A stretch of 64,000 bases of DNA, from the NCBI RefSeq assembly GCF_000384135.1, contig NZ_KB913028.1:1205351-1269350 (forward strand), in the 5' to 3' direction. Under the pieces are notes generated by a model. The model did no database searches and was not told where the DNA came from. It saw nothing but the letters and a program-made list of their open reading frames with translations. Numbering within the stretch: the stretch's first letter is position 1; the number at the start of each line of letters is the position of its first letter. A program made the translations under genes and the position numbers. This document shows positions 44,419 through 55,247 of this stretch, piece after piece. The DNA is from Succinispira mobilis DSM 6222. Its GTDB lineage: Bacteria > Bacillota > Negativicutes > Acidaminococcales > Succinispiraceae.

Positions 44419-44489
44419 CATCGTATACGATGTGTACATAGATATTTAAAATAATTTACTTGTTTACATAACGTATACGGTGGTATACT
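44419..44489 (+). promoter_or_regulatory. Promoter and two operator-like palindromic repeats for the RHH gene
   Basis: CATCGTATACGATG (44419-44432) is a perfect 14-bp palindrome followed by TGTACA. A related copy, CGTATACGGTGGTATAC (44472-44488), covers the promoter spacer and -10: TTGTTT (44460-44465), 18 bases, TATACT (44484-44489). Copies are spaced 50 bases. This is the layout of autoregulation by the adjacent RHH protein. The rest of the 339-base gap holds the inverted repeat above. Confidence 0.5.
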
Positions 44490-44520
44490 AATGTAAAGAC
44501 GACATGTAAGGAGATTTGAA

Positions 44521-45393
44521 ATGCAAAAAAATGAAATTATAACTATCCGCACTAATAGTGATGTAAAAAAGATGGTGGAAGAAGCTAAATTAAACAGTGG
44601 CCAAACCGCAGGTGAGTGGTTAGAACAAGCTGTAATAGCTTGGGCTGAAAAGCACAATAATTCGGTTGAAGAAAAACCTCTCGACAGTATGCACATTTTG
44701 GCTGGACGAAAAGCAATTGCCGAAGTAAGTAAAGTTTTGGAAGCTTTAGAAATAGCAGGTAAACAAACCCTTGAACTTTGTAGGCAAGAAAATATTATTT
44801 GGCAAGCCAAATACCAAGAATTAGAAGAAGCGTTAGCTGCTAAAGAAATCGAAAAAGCAAATTTAATTACTGATTTGAATAACAAAGAAATCGAACAGAA
44901 AAAAGAATTTGCCGCACAAGCGAAGCTGATTACCAAACTCCAAGAAGAATTGCAAAATCAAAAAGCACAAAAAAGCGCCTTGCAAGAAGTCACCCAATGT
45001 TTGGAGCAAGAACGTTCTATAAGCCTAAGGCTACACAAAAGTAAAGAAGAGTTGGAAAAAAAATTCCAAGATATTGAGAGCAAGTATAATAAATTAGTGT
45101 TGGAAAATGAAAATCAGATAAACAATCTAGAAAAACTTCAAGAAAAAACTACTGTTCTTGAGCAAGAATTAAAAAAACTACAGCTCGATTTGAGTAATAA
45201 AGAACGCGAAAACATAACTTTAAACCTAAATAATAAATACCAGGAAAATACATTAGCACAATTACGTGCTAGTATTGATACTCAAAATTTGCAAATTAAA
45301 GATTTACAAGCAGAAAATTTTAATTTGATAACTAAAAAAAGTGAACTAATTGGCGAAATTACTAGTCTAAAAACACAATTAAATAAATCCTAA
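44521..45393 (+). CDS. Ribbon-helix-helix N-terminus with long coiled coil (KfrA-like architecture)
   Basis: Residues about 5-45 (IITIRTNSDVKKMVEEAKLNSG, then WLEQAVIAWAEKH) have the strand-helix-helix pattern of ribbon-helix-helix DNA-binding proteins. Residues 80-288 are a long, heptad-rich coiled coil with many Glu, Lys, Gln and Leu. Together this recalls plasmid KfrA proteins, which bind their own promoter and form long rods, though no sequence relation to KfrA is claimed. AAGGAG precedes the ATG. It faces the tyrosine recombinase and lies behind matching palindromes, so self-repression or a DNA-architecture role is likely. A terminator follows at 45400. Confidence 0.75.
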   Translation: MQKNEIITIRTNSDVKKMVEEAKLNSGQTAGEWLEQAVIAWAEKHNNSVEEKPLDSMHILAGRKAIAEVSKVLEALEIAGKQTLELCRQENIIWQAKYQELEEALAAKEIEKANLITDLNNKEIEQKKEFAAQAKLITKLQEELQNQKAQKSALQEVTQCLEQERSISLRLHKSKEELEKKFQDIESKYNKLVLENENQINNLEKLQEKTTVLEQELKKLQLDLSNKERENITLNLNNKYQENTLAQLRASIDTQNLQIKDLQAENFNLITKKSELIGEITSLKTQLNKS

Positions 45394-45399
45394 CTCTCG

Positions 45400-45431
45400 A
45401 AAATACCGTACAACTGTATGGTATTTTTTAT
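45400..45431 (+). terminator. Terminator after the RHH-coiled-coil gene
   Basis: AAAATACCGTAC pairs with GTATGGTATTTT (45417-45428), followed by Ts. Confidence 0.75.
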
Positions 45432-45594
45432 TTTAACTCAATTTGTCACAGTATTATATTACAGTATTTGCTGTTTATTTACAAGTTTTCATAAACTTAA
45501 AGAGAAAACTTTTCGAAAATTCAATAAGGTTTTATTTGGAAACCTACAGACTGTTAAATATTAAAGTTTTTACAGTATATATAATGTATACAAC

Positions 45595-45623
45595 TTGACC
45601 AATTATTTCTTATTAATTATAAT
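45595..45623 (+). promoter_or_regulatory. Promoter of gltBD
   Basis: TTGACC (45595-45600), 17 bases, TATAAT (45618-45623), 75 bases before gltB. Three ACAGTAT copies (45448, 45461, 45572) lie upstream in this 304-base gap; their meaning is unknown. Confidence 0.7.
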
Positions 45624-45697
45624 ATAAATGTTATATTTTCTAGAAATAGTTTCGAACGTTATCTTTGAAAAACCATTTATAATTCGGGAGGCTTATA

Positions 45698-48600
45698 ATG
45701 TATAAATTAAACAGAAGTCCAGAAAAACAAGGTCTCTATGATCCCTGGTTCGAGCATGATGCTTGTGGTTTAGGGGTTGTAGCCAACATCAAGGGTAAAA
45801 AGTCAAATAAAATTTTGAAACAAGCTCTCACAGTACTATGTAATTTAGACCATCGCGGCGGTCAAGGAGCAGATAAAAATACTGGCGATGGTGCCGGAAT
45901 CTTGTTTCAAATTCCGCATATGTTTTTCCATAAGGAATGTGCCAAACTAGAAATAGAATTACCAAAATCTGAAGAGTACGCTGTAGGTATGCTTTTTCTT
46001 CCACCTGATATAGTTGAACGCGAAAATTGCCAACGCCATTTCGAAAGAATTGTTAAAGAAAATGGGCAAATCATTTTAGGTTGGCGTCAAGTTCCAGTTA
46101 ACTCTACTGTTTTAGGTGAAAAATCGCGAGATAGTCAACCTTATATTGCCCAAGTATTCATTAAAGCAAACGACAGTATTCTAGGAAAATTGCCTATTGA
46201 CAATAATATTTTTGAAAGAAAACTATACATGATACGACGCGAAGCTGAAAATTATATAAAAAAGGGAAATCTTCGCGGGGGAAATTATTTTTATATAGCA
46301 AGTTTATCTTCAAGAACGATTGTCTATAAAGGAATGCTAACCACTCGGCAGTTAGATGAATTTTATATCGATCTATCGGATAATAGTATTTTAACAGCTA
46401 TGGCACTAGTACACTCTCGTTTCAGCACGAATACTTTTCCAAGTTGGGAGAGAGCACACCCTTATCGCTACCTAATGCATAATGGCGAAATCAACACATT
46501 ACGGGGTAATATAAATTGGATGCGGGCACGTCAAAGCTTATGTGGTAATAAACTTTGGGGTAAAAATATTAAAAAAATTATGCCCATAATCGATGAAAGC
46601 GGTAGCGACTCTGGAATGTTTGATAATTGCTTGGAATTTTTAGTTATGTCAGGCAGAAGTTTACCCCATGCAGTTATGATGATGATTCCTGAACCATGGG
46701 TAAATAATCCCCACATCGACGAAGACTTAAAGGCCTTCTTTAACTACCATGATTGTCTAATGGAACCTTGGGATGGCCCAGCAGCTATGGCTTATACTGA
46801 TGGTAAGACAATTTGCGCAGCCCTTGACCGCAATGGCTTAAGACCTTCTCGTTACTATATTACTAATGATGACATGATTATTCTTGCTTCCGAAGTAGGT
46901 GTTGTTGATATCGCTCCTGAAAACATTGTATCTAAAGAGCGACTTCAGCCTGGTAAAATGTTAGTTATCGATACAGTGTTAGGTAAAATTGTTAGCAATG
47001 AAGAAATAAAAAAACAGTTAGCAAATGAACAACCCTATAAAAAATGGATTGATGAAAATATGATTCAGCTAGAAGATATTAAGGCTGATACACAATTGCC
47101 AAAACCATGTATTGAAACTTTACGGAAAAGACAAATCGCCTTCGGATATACATTGGAAGAAATAAACAAAATTTTAAAACCTATGGCTTTAGAAGCCAAT
47201 GATCCTACAGCTTCTATGGGTAGTGATATGCCGCTTGCAGTTTTATCACCTAAACCACAACTTCTTTATGATTATTTCAAACAACTTTTTGCACAAGTAA
47301 CTAATCCACCTATCGATGCTATTCGCGAGAAAATTTACACAGATACCAGCACAACTATTGGGCCCGAAAAAAATCCAATAGATCCCAAACCAGATAGCTG
47401 TCGCCAAATAGCTGTGGAATCACCAATTCTTTGTAATGAACAAATGGCAAAATTTAAAAATATTAATGATGTCAACTTAGATGGTTTTAAGTCGATAGTT
47501 ATACCAACACTTTATAAAGTTGATGGTGGTGGTAAATCCCTAGAGACTGCTTTGCTTGAATTGTGTCAAAAAGCCGACAAATCAATCGCGCTTGGCAAAA
47601 CTATATTAATACTTTCTGATCGTGGTGTTGATGCTGAACATGCTTCCATTCCTGCTTTATTAGCGGTAGCCTGTTTACATCATCACTTGATAAATAATGC
47701 TACAAGACTTCACGCTAGTATTCTTTTAGAGTCTGCAGAACCTAGAGAAGTGCATCATTTTGCACTATTGCTCGGTTATGGAGTTAGTGGTATTAATCCT
47801 TATCTAGTATTTGAAACTTTAGACAATATGTGTCAAGCAAATATATTAAAAAATATCGAGTACGAAATAGCTGTTAAAAATTATATTAAAGCTAGTACCA
47901 AAGGAATTGCTAAAGTTTTATCAAAAATGGGTATTTCCACCATTCAAAGTTATCGCGGCGCACAAATCTTTGAAGCAATCGGCATCAGTACAAAGGTTAT
48001 CAATAAATATTTCCATGGGACTCCTTCCAGAATTGAGGGTATCGGTTTGGATGAAATAGCCAAAGAGGTTGCTTTACGTCACGAAAAAGCCTTCAAGAGC
48101 GAAGATTACCAAGATTATCTTTATGACTCTGGATCTGCCCATCAATGGCGTAACAACGGTGAAAAACATATTTTCAATCCAGAAACTATTCTTACTTTGC
48201 AAGAAGCCTGCCGCACAAATGACTATACTTTATTTAAAAAATTCTCAAGTATGATTAATGAAAGAACTAACAACACGCAGACCTTAAGAAGTTTGCTCGA
48301 GTTTTCTCCACAACGTTTACCGATCGATATTGCTGAGGTAGAAAGCATCTCTTCTATTTGCAAAAGATTTAAAAGTGGTGCGATGTCTTATGGTTCATTA
48401 AGCCAAGAAGCACATGAGTGTCTAGCACTAGCAATGAACGCTATCGGAGGCAAAAGCAACACAGGCGAAGGCGGCGAACATCCTTCACGTTATCAAAACA
48501 TTCCAGGCAACAATCGCCGTAGCGCTATTAAACAAGTAGCATCCGGACGTTTTGGAGTAACAAGCAGTTATTTAGTAAATGCCGATGAAATTCAAATAAA

Positions 48601-50293
48601 AATTGCCCAAGGCGCTAAACCTGGGGAAGGTGGTCAATTACCCGGAACAAAAGTTTATCCATGGATAGCGGAAGCTAGAGGTACAACGGCTGGGGTAGAA
48701 TTAATTTCACCACCCCCACACCACGATATTTATTCTATAGAAGATTTGGCGGAACTCATTTTCGATTTGAAAAACGCAAATCCTTCGGCCAAAATAAGCG
48801 TTAAATTAGTTTCAGAAGTTGGAATCGGCACAATAGCCGCAGGGGTTGCAAAAGCTAATGCTGATACAATTTTAATAAGCGGTTATGATGGCGGCACTGG
48901 AGCTTCGCCGCGTACTAGTATTCGTCATGCTGGTTTACCTTGGGAAATAGGTTTAGCAGAAACGCACCAAACTTTATTGTTAAATAATTTGCGCAGTCGT
49001 GTACGGCTTGAAACAGACGGAAAACTAATGACAGGCCGCGATGTAATAATTGCCAGTTTATTAGGTGCAGAAGAATTTGGGTTCGCTACCGCTCCACTGA
49101 TTGTTATGGGCTGCATAATGATGCGCGTTTGCAACTTAAACACTTGTCCGGTAGGAGTGGCCACTCAAGATCCTAAATTAAGAGCAAATTTTAAGGGAAA
49201 ACCAGAACACGTAATAACCTTTATGCATTTTATTGCCCAAGAGGTACGTGAGTATATGGCAGAACTAGGCTTTAAATCAATAGATGAAATGATTGGAAGA
49301 ACCGAAGTTTTAGAAGCCAACACCAATAAACATTGGAAAAGTAAAGGTTTAGATCTAAGTTTACTTTTGCATAAACCAGATATTGATAGACATACTATTC
49401 AATATTGTGTTTTTGAACAGGACCACGGATTAGAAAAAACTCTCGATTCTCGAGAACTTCTGAATATTTGTAATCCAGCTTTGAAAAACGGTAAAAAAAT
49501 CAACGTTACTTTGCCAATCAAAAATACTGACCGTGTAGTAGGCACAATGTTAGGTAGTGCTGTAACAAAAAAATATGGTTCTGAAGGCCTGCCCGAAGAT
49601 ACAATACAACTAAAATTCATCGGTTCTGCTGGACAAAGTTTTGGTGCATTTTTACCTAAAGGAATAACGCTTGCCTTAGAAGGAGACGCCAATGATCACG
49701 TTGGTAAAGGTCTGTCCGGTGGGAAAATAGCAATTTACCCACCTACTGATGCTAAGTTTATTGCCCGGGAAAACATTATTATCGGCAATGTTGCTTTTTA
49801 TGGTGCTACTTCAGGTAGAGCTTATATTGCTGGAATAGCTGGCGAGCGCTTTGCTATTCGCAATAGTGGTGCAACTGCAGTAGTTGAAGGAGTCGGCGAT
49901 CATGGTTGTGAATACATGACTGGCGGCACGGTTGTGATTTTAGGAAAAACAGGTAGAAATTTTGCCGCAGGCATGTCGGGCGGAGTCGCTTACATCTATG
50001 ATGAAGATAATAGTTTTTCAAATTTATGTAATACTGAGTTGGTTTTACTTGAAAAACTAGAAGATCCTACCGAAAAACTATTAGTACAAAAGCACATTTA
50101 TCGTCACCAATATTATACTTGTAGCAAAGTTGCCGATGAGCTTTTAGCAAATTGGAGCGAGTGCTCGCAAAAATTTATAAAAGTTATTCCTAAGCGTTAT
50201 AAAATTATAACAGAAAAAATCGCAACCTATATGGAGGCTGGATTAAGTGAAGAATTGGCAACTATCAGAGTTTTCGAGGAGGCTGGTAAGTAA
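45698..50293 (+). CDS. gltB: Glutamate synthase large subunit
   Basis: GltB with GltD makes two glutamates from glutamine and 2-oxoglutarate using NADPH. The 1531-residue protein has the glutaminase domain, with the likely N-terminal nucleophile C23 exposed by cleavage of a short propeptide (DACGLGVVA), the central domain and the FMN/synthase domain. The 3Fe-4S ligands are in [15 protein letters not shown] (about residues 1148-1159). The C-terminal GXGXG beta-helix is complete. GGGAGG precedes the ATG. The stop shares a base with gltD (TAATG). Confidence 0.97.
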   Translation: MYKLNRSPEKQGLYDPWFEHDACGLGVVANIKGKKSNKILKQALTVLCNLDHRGGQGADKNTGDGAGILFQIPHMFFHKECAKLEIELPKSEEYAVGMLFLPPDIVERENCQRHFERIVKENGQIILGWRQVPVNSTVLGEKSRDSQPYIAQVFIKANDSILGKLPIDNNIFERKLYMIRREAENYIKKGNLRGGNYFYIASLSSRTIVYKGMLTTRQLDEFYIDLSDNSILTAMALVHSRFSTNTFPSWERAHPYRYLMHNGEINTLRGNINWMRARQSLCGNKLWGKNIKKIMPIIDESGSDSGMFDNCLEFLVMSGRSLPHAVMMMIPEPWVNNPHIDEDLKAFFNYHDCLMEPWDGPAAMAYTDGKTICAALDRNGLRPSRYYITNDDMIILASEVGVVDIAPENIVSKERLQPGKMLVIDTVLGKIVSNEEIKKQLANEQPYKKWIDENMIQLEDIKADTQLPKPCIETLRKRQIAFGYTLEEINKILKPMALEANDPTASMGSDMPLAVLSPKPQLLYDYFKQLFAQVTNPPIDAIREKIYTDTSTTIGPEKNPIDPKPDSCRQIAVESPILCNEQMAKFKNINDVNLDGFKSIVIPTLYKVDGGGKSLETALLELCQKADKSIALGKTILILSDRGVDAEHASIPALLAVACLHHHLINNATRLHASILLESAEPREVHHFALLLGYGVSGINPYLVFETLDNMCQANILKNIEYEIAVKNYIKASTKGIAKVLSKMGISTIQSYRGAQIFEAIGISTKVINKYFHGTPSRIEGIGLDEIAKEVALRHEKAFKSEDYQDYLYDSGSAHQWRNNGEKHIFNPETILTLQEACRTNDYTLFKKFSSMINERTNNTQTLRSLLEFSPQRLPIDIAEVESISSICKRFKSGAMSYGSLSQEAHECLALAMNAIGGKSNTGEGGEHPSRYQNIPGNNRRSAIKQVASGRFGVTSSYLVNADEIQIKIAQGAKPGEGGQLPGTKVYPWIAEARGTTAGVELISPPPHHDIYSIEDLAELIFDLKNANPSAKISVKLVSEVGIGTIAAGVAKANADTILISGYDGGTGASPRTSIRHAGLPWEIGLAETHQTLLLNNLRSRVRLETDGKLMTGRDVIIASLLGAEEFGFATAPLIVMGCIMMRVCNLNTCPVGVATQDPKLRANFKGKPEHVITFMHFIAQEVREYMAELGFKSIDEMIGRTEVLEANTNKHWKSKGLDLSLLLHKPDIDRHTIQYCVFEQDHGLEKTLDSRELLNICNPALKNGKKINVTLPIKNTDRVVGTMLGSAVTKKYGSEGLPEDTIQLKFIGSAGQSFGAFLPKGITLALEGDANDHVGKGLSGGKIAIYPPTDAKFIARENIIIGNVAFYGATSGRAYIAGIAGERFAIRNSGATAVVEGVGDHGCEYMTGGTVVILGKTGRNFAAGMSGGVAYIYDEDNSFSNLCNTELVLLEKLEDPTEKLLVQKHIYRHQYYTCSKVADELLANWSECSQKFIKVIPKRYKIITEKIATYMEAGLSEELATIRVFEEAGK

Positions 50294-51768
50294 TGGGTAA
50301 AGCAACAGGTTTTATAGATACCAAAAGAGAAGATTTAAACAATCGCCCTGTTAAGGAGCGAGTTAAAGATTGGCAAGAAGTCAAACAAGACCATTACAGC
50401 AAAGAAATTCTTCAAGCTCAAGCAGGTAGATGCATGGATTGTAGCATTCCTTTTTGTCATACAGGTAGCATAATCAATGATGCTTTAGTTGGTTGTCCGC
50501 TACATAATTTAACCCCAGAGTTTAATGAATTCGTCTATCAAGATATCCCAGAGTTTGCTTACATTAGACTTTGTAAAAATAATAACTTCCCTGAGTTTAC
50601 AGGAAGAGTTTGTCCTGCTCCATGTGAGAGTTCTTGTAGTGCTGGCTTAATTACTGATCCAGTTAGCATAAGAAATATTGAGTTACACATTATCGAAGAT
50701 GCTTTCAAAAGCGGTTTGGTAAAAGCAACACCGCCACAAGTTCGGACCGGTAAAAAAATTGCTGTAATCGGCTCTGGTCCAGCTGGATTAGCCTGTGCAG
50801 ATCAGCTAAACAAAAAAGGACATACAGTAACTGTATTTGAACGTGATGATCGCGCTGGCGGTTTATTAATGTACGGAATTCCAAATATGAAGTTAGATAA
50901 AAGTATAATCCAAAGACGAATTAATTTGTTAACCGACGAAGGAATAGAATTTGAATTTAATACCGAAATCGGTATTAATATTCCGACAGAAACAATATTG
51001 CGCACTTTTGATGCTGTAATAATATGTACCGGCAGTACTATTCCAAGAAAAATGGAGATCCCTGGCTGTGATGCCACAGGTGTATATTTTGCGAAAGATT
51101 ATTTACACAAAGCCACTAAAAGCTTGCTGGATAGCAATTTCACCGATGGCAACTTCATTGATGCTCGCGATAAAGACGTGATTGTCATCGGTGGTGGCGA
51201 TACTGGTACAGATTGTGTTGCAACAGCAATTCGCCAAGGTTGCAAAAGCATTAAGCAATTAGAAATCATGCCTTGCCTCCCCAACAGTAGAGCTGCCGAT
51301 AATCCATGGCCACAGTTTCCTAAAATTCATAAAATCGACTATGGACAACAAGAAGCTTTAGAACTATTCAACAATGATCCTCGAGAATATTGTGTTTTAA
51401 CTAAAGAATTTATAAAAGATGAAAAAAATATACTCGCCGGAGTAAGAGTTGCGCGAGTAAACTGGATTAAAGAGGCTTGTAAAATGAATTTACAAGAAAT
51501 AGAAGATACTGAGAAAATATTGCCCGCGCAATTAGTTTTATTGGCAATGGGTTTTATCGGTCCAGAACAAACTATTTTAGATGCCTTTAATCTTGAAAAA
51601 ACAGTAAGCGGGACTATTGCAACTAAGGAGAATTCTCATCAGACCAGTCATGATAAAATTTTTGTAGCTGGCGATGCTAAAAGAGGTCAAAGTTTAGTTG
51701 CTTGGGCAATTATCGAAGGTAGACAAGCAGCACAAGAGTGCCATGAATATCTAAAAACCATAAAATAA
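50293..51768 (+). CDS. gltD: Glutamate synthase small subunit
   Basis: GltD passes electrons from NADPH through FAD and two 4Fe-4S clusters to GltB. The 491-residue protein has N-terminal cluster cysteines (CMDCSIPFCHTG and GRVCPAPCESSC), the FAD site GSGPAGLACA near residue 160 and the NADPH site GGGDTGTDC near residue 300. FVAGDAKRGQSLVAWAI closes the FAD domain. Coupled to gltB by a one-base overlap. Confidence 0.96.
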   Translation: MGKATGFIDTKREDLNNRPVKERVKDWQEVKQDHYSKEILQAQAGRCMDCSIPFCHTGSIINDALVGCPLHNLTPEFNEFVYQDIPEFAYIRLCKNNNFPEFTGRVCPAPCESSCSAGLITDPVSIRNIELHIIEDAFKSGLVKATPPQVRTGKKIAVIGSGPAGLACADQLNKKGHTVTVFERDDRAGGLLMYGIPNMKLDKSIIQRRINLLTDEGIEFEFNTEIGINIPTETILRTFDAVIICTGSTIPRKMEIPGCDATGVYFAKDYLHKATKSLLDSNFTDGNFIDARDKDVIVIGGGDTGTDCVATAIRQGCKSIKQLEIMPCLPNSRAADNPWPQFPKIHKIDYGQQEALELFNNDPREYCVLTKEFIKDEKNILAGVRVARVNWIKEACKMNLQEIEDTEKILPAQLVLLAMGFIGPEQTILDAFNLEKTVSGTIATKENSHQTSHDKIFVAGDAKRGQSLVAWAIIEGRQAAQECHEYLKTIK

Positions 51769-51783
51769 TTTAAAAAATAATAG

Positions 51784-51822
51784 AAAAAGCAACAAAGTAA
51801 AATTATCTTTGTTGCTTTTTTT
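51784..51822. terminator. Bidirectional terminator between gltD and the HIT gene
   Basis: AAAAAGCAACAAAG (51784-51797) pairs with CTTTGTTGCTTTTT; T-runs occur on both strands. Confidence 0.83.
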
Positions 51823-51848
51823 ATGCTCAAAATGTAAGTAGCTTAATT

Positions 51849-52178
51849 TCAACCAGCTGGCCAAAGTAGTTCTCTTCCTGCTAATAGGTGTATATGCAAA
51901 TGCTCTACTGTTTGTCCACCATCTTTCCCTGTGTTAATAACTATTCTAAAACCATTTTCTTCAATGTTAAATTTTTTCGCTATTTCCCTTATTTTAGAAA
52001 AAATATTTCCTGCTAACTCGGGAGATATCTCCATAATATTATCTAAATGCAATTTTGGTATTAATAATAAATGCACTGGCGCTTCTGGATTAATATCTGG
52101 AATAACGATAATGTTTTCATCCTCATACAACACATTACTCGGAATTTCCCCTGCTACAATTTTACAAAAAACACACAT
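51849..52178 (-). CDS. HIT-family nucleotide hydrolase (HinT type)
   Basis: The 109-residue protein has the catalytic HLHIHLL motif (near residue 95), an N-terminal CVFC pair that may bind zinc, and IPSNVLYED. HinT-type enzymes split nucleoside phosphoramidates. The C-terminus ends in the usual GRELLWPAG. It is the last gene of the prmA-rsmE-mtaB group, 22 bases after mtaB. Confidence 0.93.
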   Translation of the reverse strand: MCVFCKIVAGEIPSNVLYEDENIIVIPDINPEAPVHLLLIPKLHLDNIMEISPELAGNIFSKIREIAKKFNIEENGFRIVINTGKDGGQTVEHLHIHLLAGRELLWPAG

Positions 52179-52200
52179 TTAAATCACCTCACAAAATATT

Positions 52201-53502
52201 TTATTTTAAAACAGCCATTAACCCATCTTTAAAAACATCTTGAGTTATAACTGAATACAACTTGTTTTCTAAATTAACAGAGTCCGAATTTACATATACT
52301 CTAATGTAGTTAGAAGTATAACCAGTAAAATATCCATACTTCTGTTGTTCAAACAACACAAATTCCTCTTTATTCTTATTCATGTTTAAAAAACTTTCAT
52401 GAGACTTTTGGTCTAAAAAAGTTAATTGCTTAACTCTTTGCTGTTTGATTTCTTTAAGAACCTGTTGCGGGTATTTTTCAGCAGGTGTATTTTTACGCCT
52501 AGAGAAAGGGAAAATATGAGTCTTAGAAAACTGAAGCTCTTCCATAAATTTATAAGTTTCTTGAAATAAATTTTCTGTTTCCCCTGGAAATCCCGCTATT
52601 ACATCAGTCGTAATTGCAATTTCTGGCACTTTTTTTCTGATTTTTTCTATTAATATTCGATATTCATCGACTGTATAGGGGCGATTCATTTTTCTCAAAA
52701 TGCTATCACTGCCAGATTGCAAAGGTAGATGTAAATGTTTGGCTAAACGGCTTTCTGTAGCTAATAGTTCTAACATTTCATCTTCAATTTCTATGCATTC
52801 TAATGAACCAAGACGTAGTCTTTCTAGTCCAGGTACAGCTAAAGCAGTTTTCACAGCGTTGACAAGACTTATTTTTTCGCTAAAATCTTTTCCATAGGCC
52901 CCTAGATGAATTCCCAATAATACAACTTCTTTATAACCACTAGCTACTAAATTTTCTATTTCTTTTTTTATACTAGTTAGGCTACGAGAGCGTAGTCGTC
53001 CCCGCGCATAGGGAATAATACAATAGGTACAAAATTGATTACAACCTTCTTGAATTTTTAAAAATGCTCTAGTTTTTTCCGAATGCATTCCTGTTGGAAT
53101 ATCCTCAAAATTGTGAATCATATTTATGTCACTTACTATATTTAAGGGTTCCGTAGAATTTTCTTGCTGATATTCAACTATAAGCTCAGCTATTTTATGT
53201 CTATCCTTATTACCAATAATAAGTGCCACACCAGGAATTCCCTCGACCTCACCAATTGCAGTTTGAGGATAACAACCTGTTACAATTATCATTGCGTTAG
53301 GATTTTCACGAATAAATTTTCTAATAGTTTGTCGCGATTTTTGTTGCCCAACATTAGTTACGACACAGGTATTAATAATATAAATATCTGCGCCAGCTTC
53401 GGGAGCCACAAACTCATAGCCAGCTTTAATTAAAATTTCCTGCATACTTTGGCTATCCGCTTGATTGACTTTACATCCTAAAGTATAAATTGCAAATTTC
53501 AA
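52201..53502 (-). CDS. mtaB: tRNA t6A37 methylthiotransferase MtaB
   Basis: MtaB adds a methylthio group to N6-threonylcarbamoyladenosine at tRNA position 37. The 433-residue radical-SAM enzyme has the N-terminal UPF0004 domain with TLGCKVNQADS, NTCVVTNVG and VTGCYPQ cysteines, the SAM cluster CNQFCTYCIIPYARG (near residue 148) and a C-terminal TRAM domain. The NQADS variant and place after rsmE fit MtaB rather than MiaB. Confidence 0.95.
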   Translation of the reverse strand: MKFAIYTLGCKVNQADSQSMQEILIKAGYEFVAPEAGADIYIINTCVVTNVGQQKSRQTIRKFIRENPNAMIIVTGCYPQTAIGEVEGIPGVALIIGNKDRHKIAELIVEYQQENSTEPLNIVSDINMIHNFEDIPTGMHSEKTRAFLKIQEGCNQFCTYCIIPYARGRLRSRSLTSIKKEIENLVASGYKEVVLLGIHLGAYGKDFSEKISLVNAVKTALAVPGLERLRLGSLECIEIEDEMLELLATESRLAKHLHLPLQSGSDSILRKMNRPYTVDEYRILIEKIRKKVPEIAITTDVIAGFPGETENLFQETYKFMEELQFSKTHIFPFSRRKNTPAEKYPQQVLKEIKQQRVKQLTFLDQKSHESFLNMNKNKEEFVLFEQQKYGYFTGYTSNYIRVYVNSDSVNLENKLYSVITQDVFKDGLMAVLK

Positions 53503-53514
53503 AATATCTACCTC

Positions 53515-54240
53515 TTAAAATTCTTTTTCGTATTTCAATGCTGCAAGCAACATCAATGGCGCTGTTTCCGTGCGTAATATTTGCTTGCCCAGTGTTACAC
53601 ATTTAAACCCTTGAGCAACCGCCTGTTCAACCTCTTTGGGTGCAAAACCGCCTTCGGCACCTACCAAAAAAGTTATATCTTGATTTAAAGCATTACTTTG
53701 CAAACAAGCCTTTAAAGAATAACTTTGTTCTTCCTCATACGCCAAAATATCCAAGTTATTTACTGTGTGCTCTGTTAAGAATTCTGACAAACTTTTAATC
53801 TCGTGTACTCGCGGAACAACCTCGTGTTTACTTTGTTTAGCAGCCTCATAAGCAATTCTCTGCCAGCGTTCGACTTTTTTAATCGCTTTATCTAAATCAT
53901 AATCAACGATACAGCGTGATAATTTAAGTAAATAAATATCCGTCACACCAAGTTCAACAGCTTTTTGAACCACGTAATCCATTTTATCACCTTTGATTAA
54001 ACCTTGTGCTAAAACGACTCTATTTAGCTTAACAAACTTATCTAATATTTCCAGCGATTTTAATTCTATAATACCTGCCTTGATGCTACTAATTTCAGCT
54101 AAGGCTAAATATCTGTCGCTCGTAACTATCTGCATCTTTTCACCAGTCTGCATTCTAAGAACATTGGCAATATGATAGGCGTCAGTACCCTGTAAAAATA
54201 TTTTTTCACTATATTCTTGTTGGCTGAAAAATCTATACAA
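53515..54240 (-). CDS. rsmE: 16S rRNA m3U1498 methyltransferase RsmE
   Basis: RsmE methylates U1498 of 16S rRNA. The 241-residue SPOUT protein has AQGLIKGDKMDYVVQKAVELGV, then VGAEGGFAPKEVE and LGKQILRTETAPLMLL, the knotted SAM-binding C-terminus. It starts one base after prmA and is part of the dnaK-region set conserved in Firmicutes. Confidence 0.95.
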   Translation of the reverse strand: MYRFFSQQEYSEKIFLQGTDAYHIANVLRMQTGEKMQIVTSDRYLALAEISSIKAGIIELKSLEILDKFVKLNRVVLAQGLIKGDKMDYVVQKAVELGVTDIYLLKLSRCIVDYDLDKAIKKVERWQRIAYEAAKQSKHEVVPRVHEIKSLSEFLTEHTVNNLDILAYEEEQSYSLKACLQSNALNQDITFLVGAEGGFAPKEVEQAVAQGFKCVTLGKQILRTETAPLMLLAALKYEKEF

Positions 54241-54241
54241 A

Positions 54242-55180
54242 CTAATCTTCCTTCCTGGACATTTCTACTACCGCCCATCCCGATTGTTCGATAATTCGAT
54301 GGATGTTAAAGCCCAAATTTGTTGCTTTAGTAGTTACGTCTTCTAATCTCTCTATTATTATACCACTAGCTAAGAATTTTCCTGCTGGTTTTAGCTTTAA
54401 TAGAATATCGGGTAAAACCATAATAATTATATCGGCGATAATATTAGCTACAATAACATCTGCTTGCCCCTGAACATTATTTAATAAATCACCCTCAACA
54501 ACTTCAACAATATCAGCAACATTATTTAAGGCGACATTCTCTTTTGCAACCCTAACAGCCGTCGAATCAATATCTACCGCTATAACTTTAGCTGCACCAA
54601 GTTTAGCTGAAACCACTGCTAATATTCCGGAACCTGTGCCGACATCAAATACCGTATCATTGGGTTGTAAAACATCTTCTAATGCTTTTATGCACAAACA
54701 AGTTGTGTGATGAGTTCCAGTACCAAAAGCCATTCCCGGATCCAGTTCAATTATTAAATCCTTATCTAGAGCTTCATAATCTTCCCAGGTTGGTTTTATT
54801 ATTATCTGTTGCCCAACTCTTATTGGATGAAAATACTGTTTCCACGCATTAGCCCAATCTTCTTCACAAATTTCTCTAAAACAAGTATTACCTCTTTTAC
54901 AATTGCAAAAATGTGTTTCAATTTCGTGCAAAGCAATTTCTAACTGTTTCATTTTTTCAAAGAAATTTTCATCAGCTGGTAAGTAAGCCTTTATTGTTAC
55001 TGTTTCAATATCTTCTTGTTCTGGAATATCACATAATTCCCATGATGTTGACTTTCTTAGATTATTAATTAAAACGGGGTCTTCTACAACTACACCACCA
55101 ACACGCATTTCATGAAAAATATTAGCAACCGCTTCGCTTGCTTCATGCGTAGTTAAAACACTTATTTCCATCCAATTCAT
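54242..55180 (-). CDS. prmA: Ribosomal protein L11 methyltransferase
   Basis: PrmA trimethylates ribosomal protein L11. The 312-residue enzyme has an N-terminal L11-binding domain and a class I methyltransferase domain with DPGMAFGTGTHHTT, the SAM loop DVGTGSGILAV (near residue 180), VIVANIIADII. A weak promoter and a dnaJ terminator precede it, so it can be expressed both with and apart from the heat-shock operon. Confidence 0.95.
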   Translation of the reverse strand: MNWMEISVLTTHEASEAVANIFHEMRVGGVVVEDPVLINNLRKSTSWELCDIPEQEDIETVTIKAYLPADENFFEKMKQLEIALHEIETHFCNCKRGNTCFREICEEDWANAWKQYFHPIRVGQQIIIKPTWEDYEALDKDLIIELDPGMAFGTGTHHTTCLCIKALEDVLQPNDTVFDVGTGSGILAVVSAKLGAAKVIAVDIDSTAVRVAKENVALNNVADIVEVVEGDLLNNVQGQADVIVANIIADIIIMVLPDILLKLKPAGKFLASGIIIERLEDVTTKATNLGFNIHRIIEQSGWAVVEMSRKED

Positions 55181-55214
55181 TTACATCCACCAGCCTTATT
55201 AATTATGTAGGGTT

Positions 55215-55242
55215 ATTATATCACAGTTTATATCTTGGTAAA
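55215..55242 (-). promoter_or_regulatory. Possible promoter for prmA-rsmE-mtaB
   Basis: Minus strand: TTTACC (55242-55237), 16 bases, TATAAT (55220-55215), 35 bases before prmA. Confidence 0.4.
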
Positions 55243-55247
55243 AATAG

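Noticed and set aside
44418-44936. 172-codon minus-strand ORF opposite the RHH-coiled-coil gene
   Set aside because: It is antisense to a well-supported gene with a good ribosome site, covers the operator region and has no recognisable features; it arises from the codon bias of the coiled coil.
43177-45431. Prophage or integrative element around the tyrosine recombinase
   Set aside because: No phage, conjugation, excisionase or replication genes and no flanking direct att repeats or tRNA were found; only the recombinase, the inverted repeat and the RHH gene are notable.
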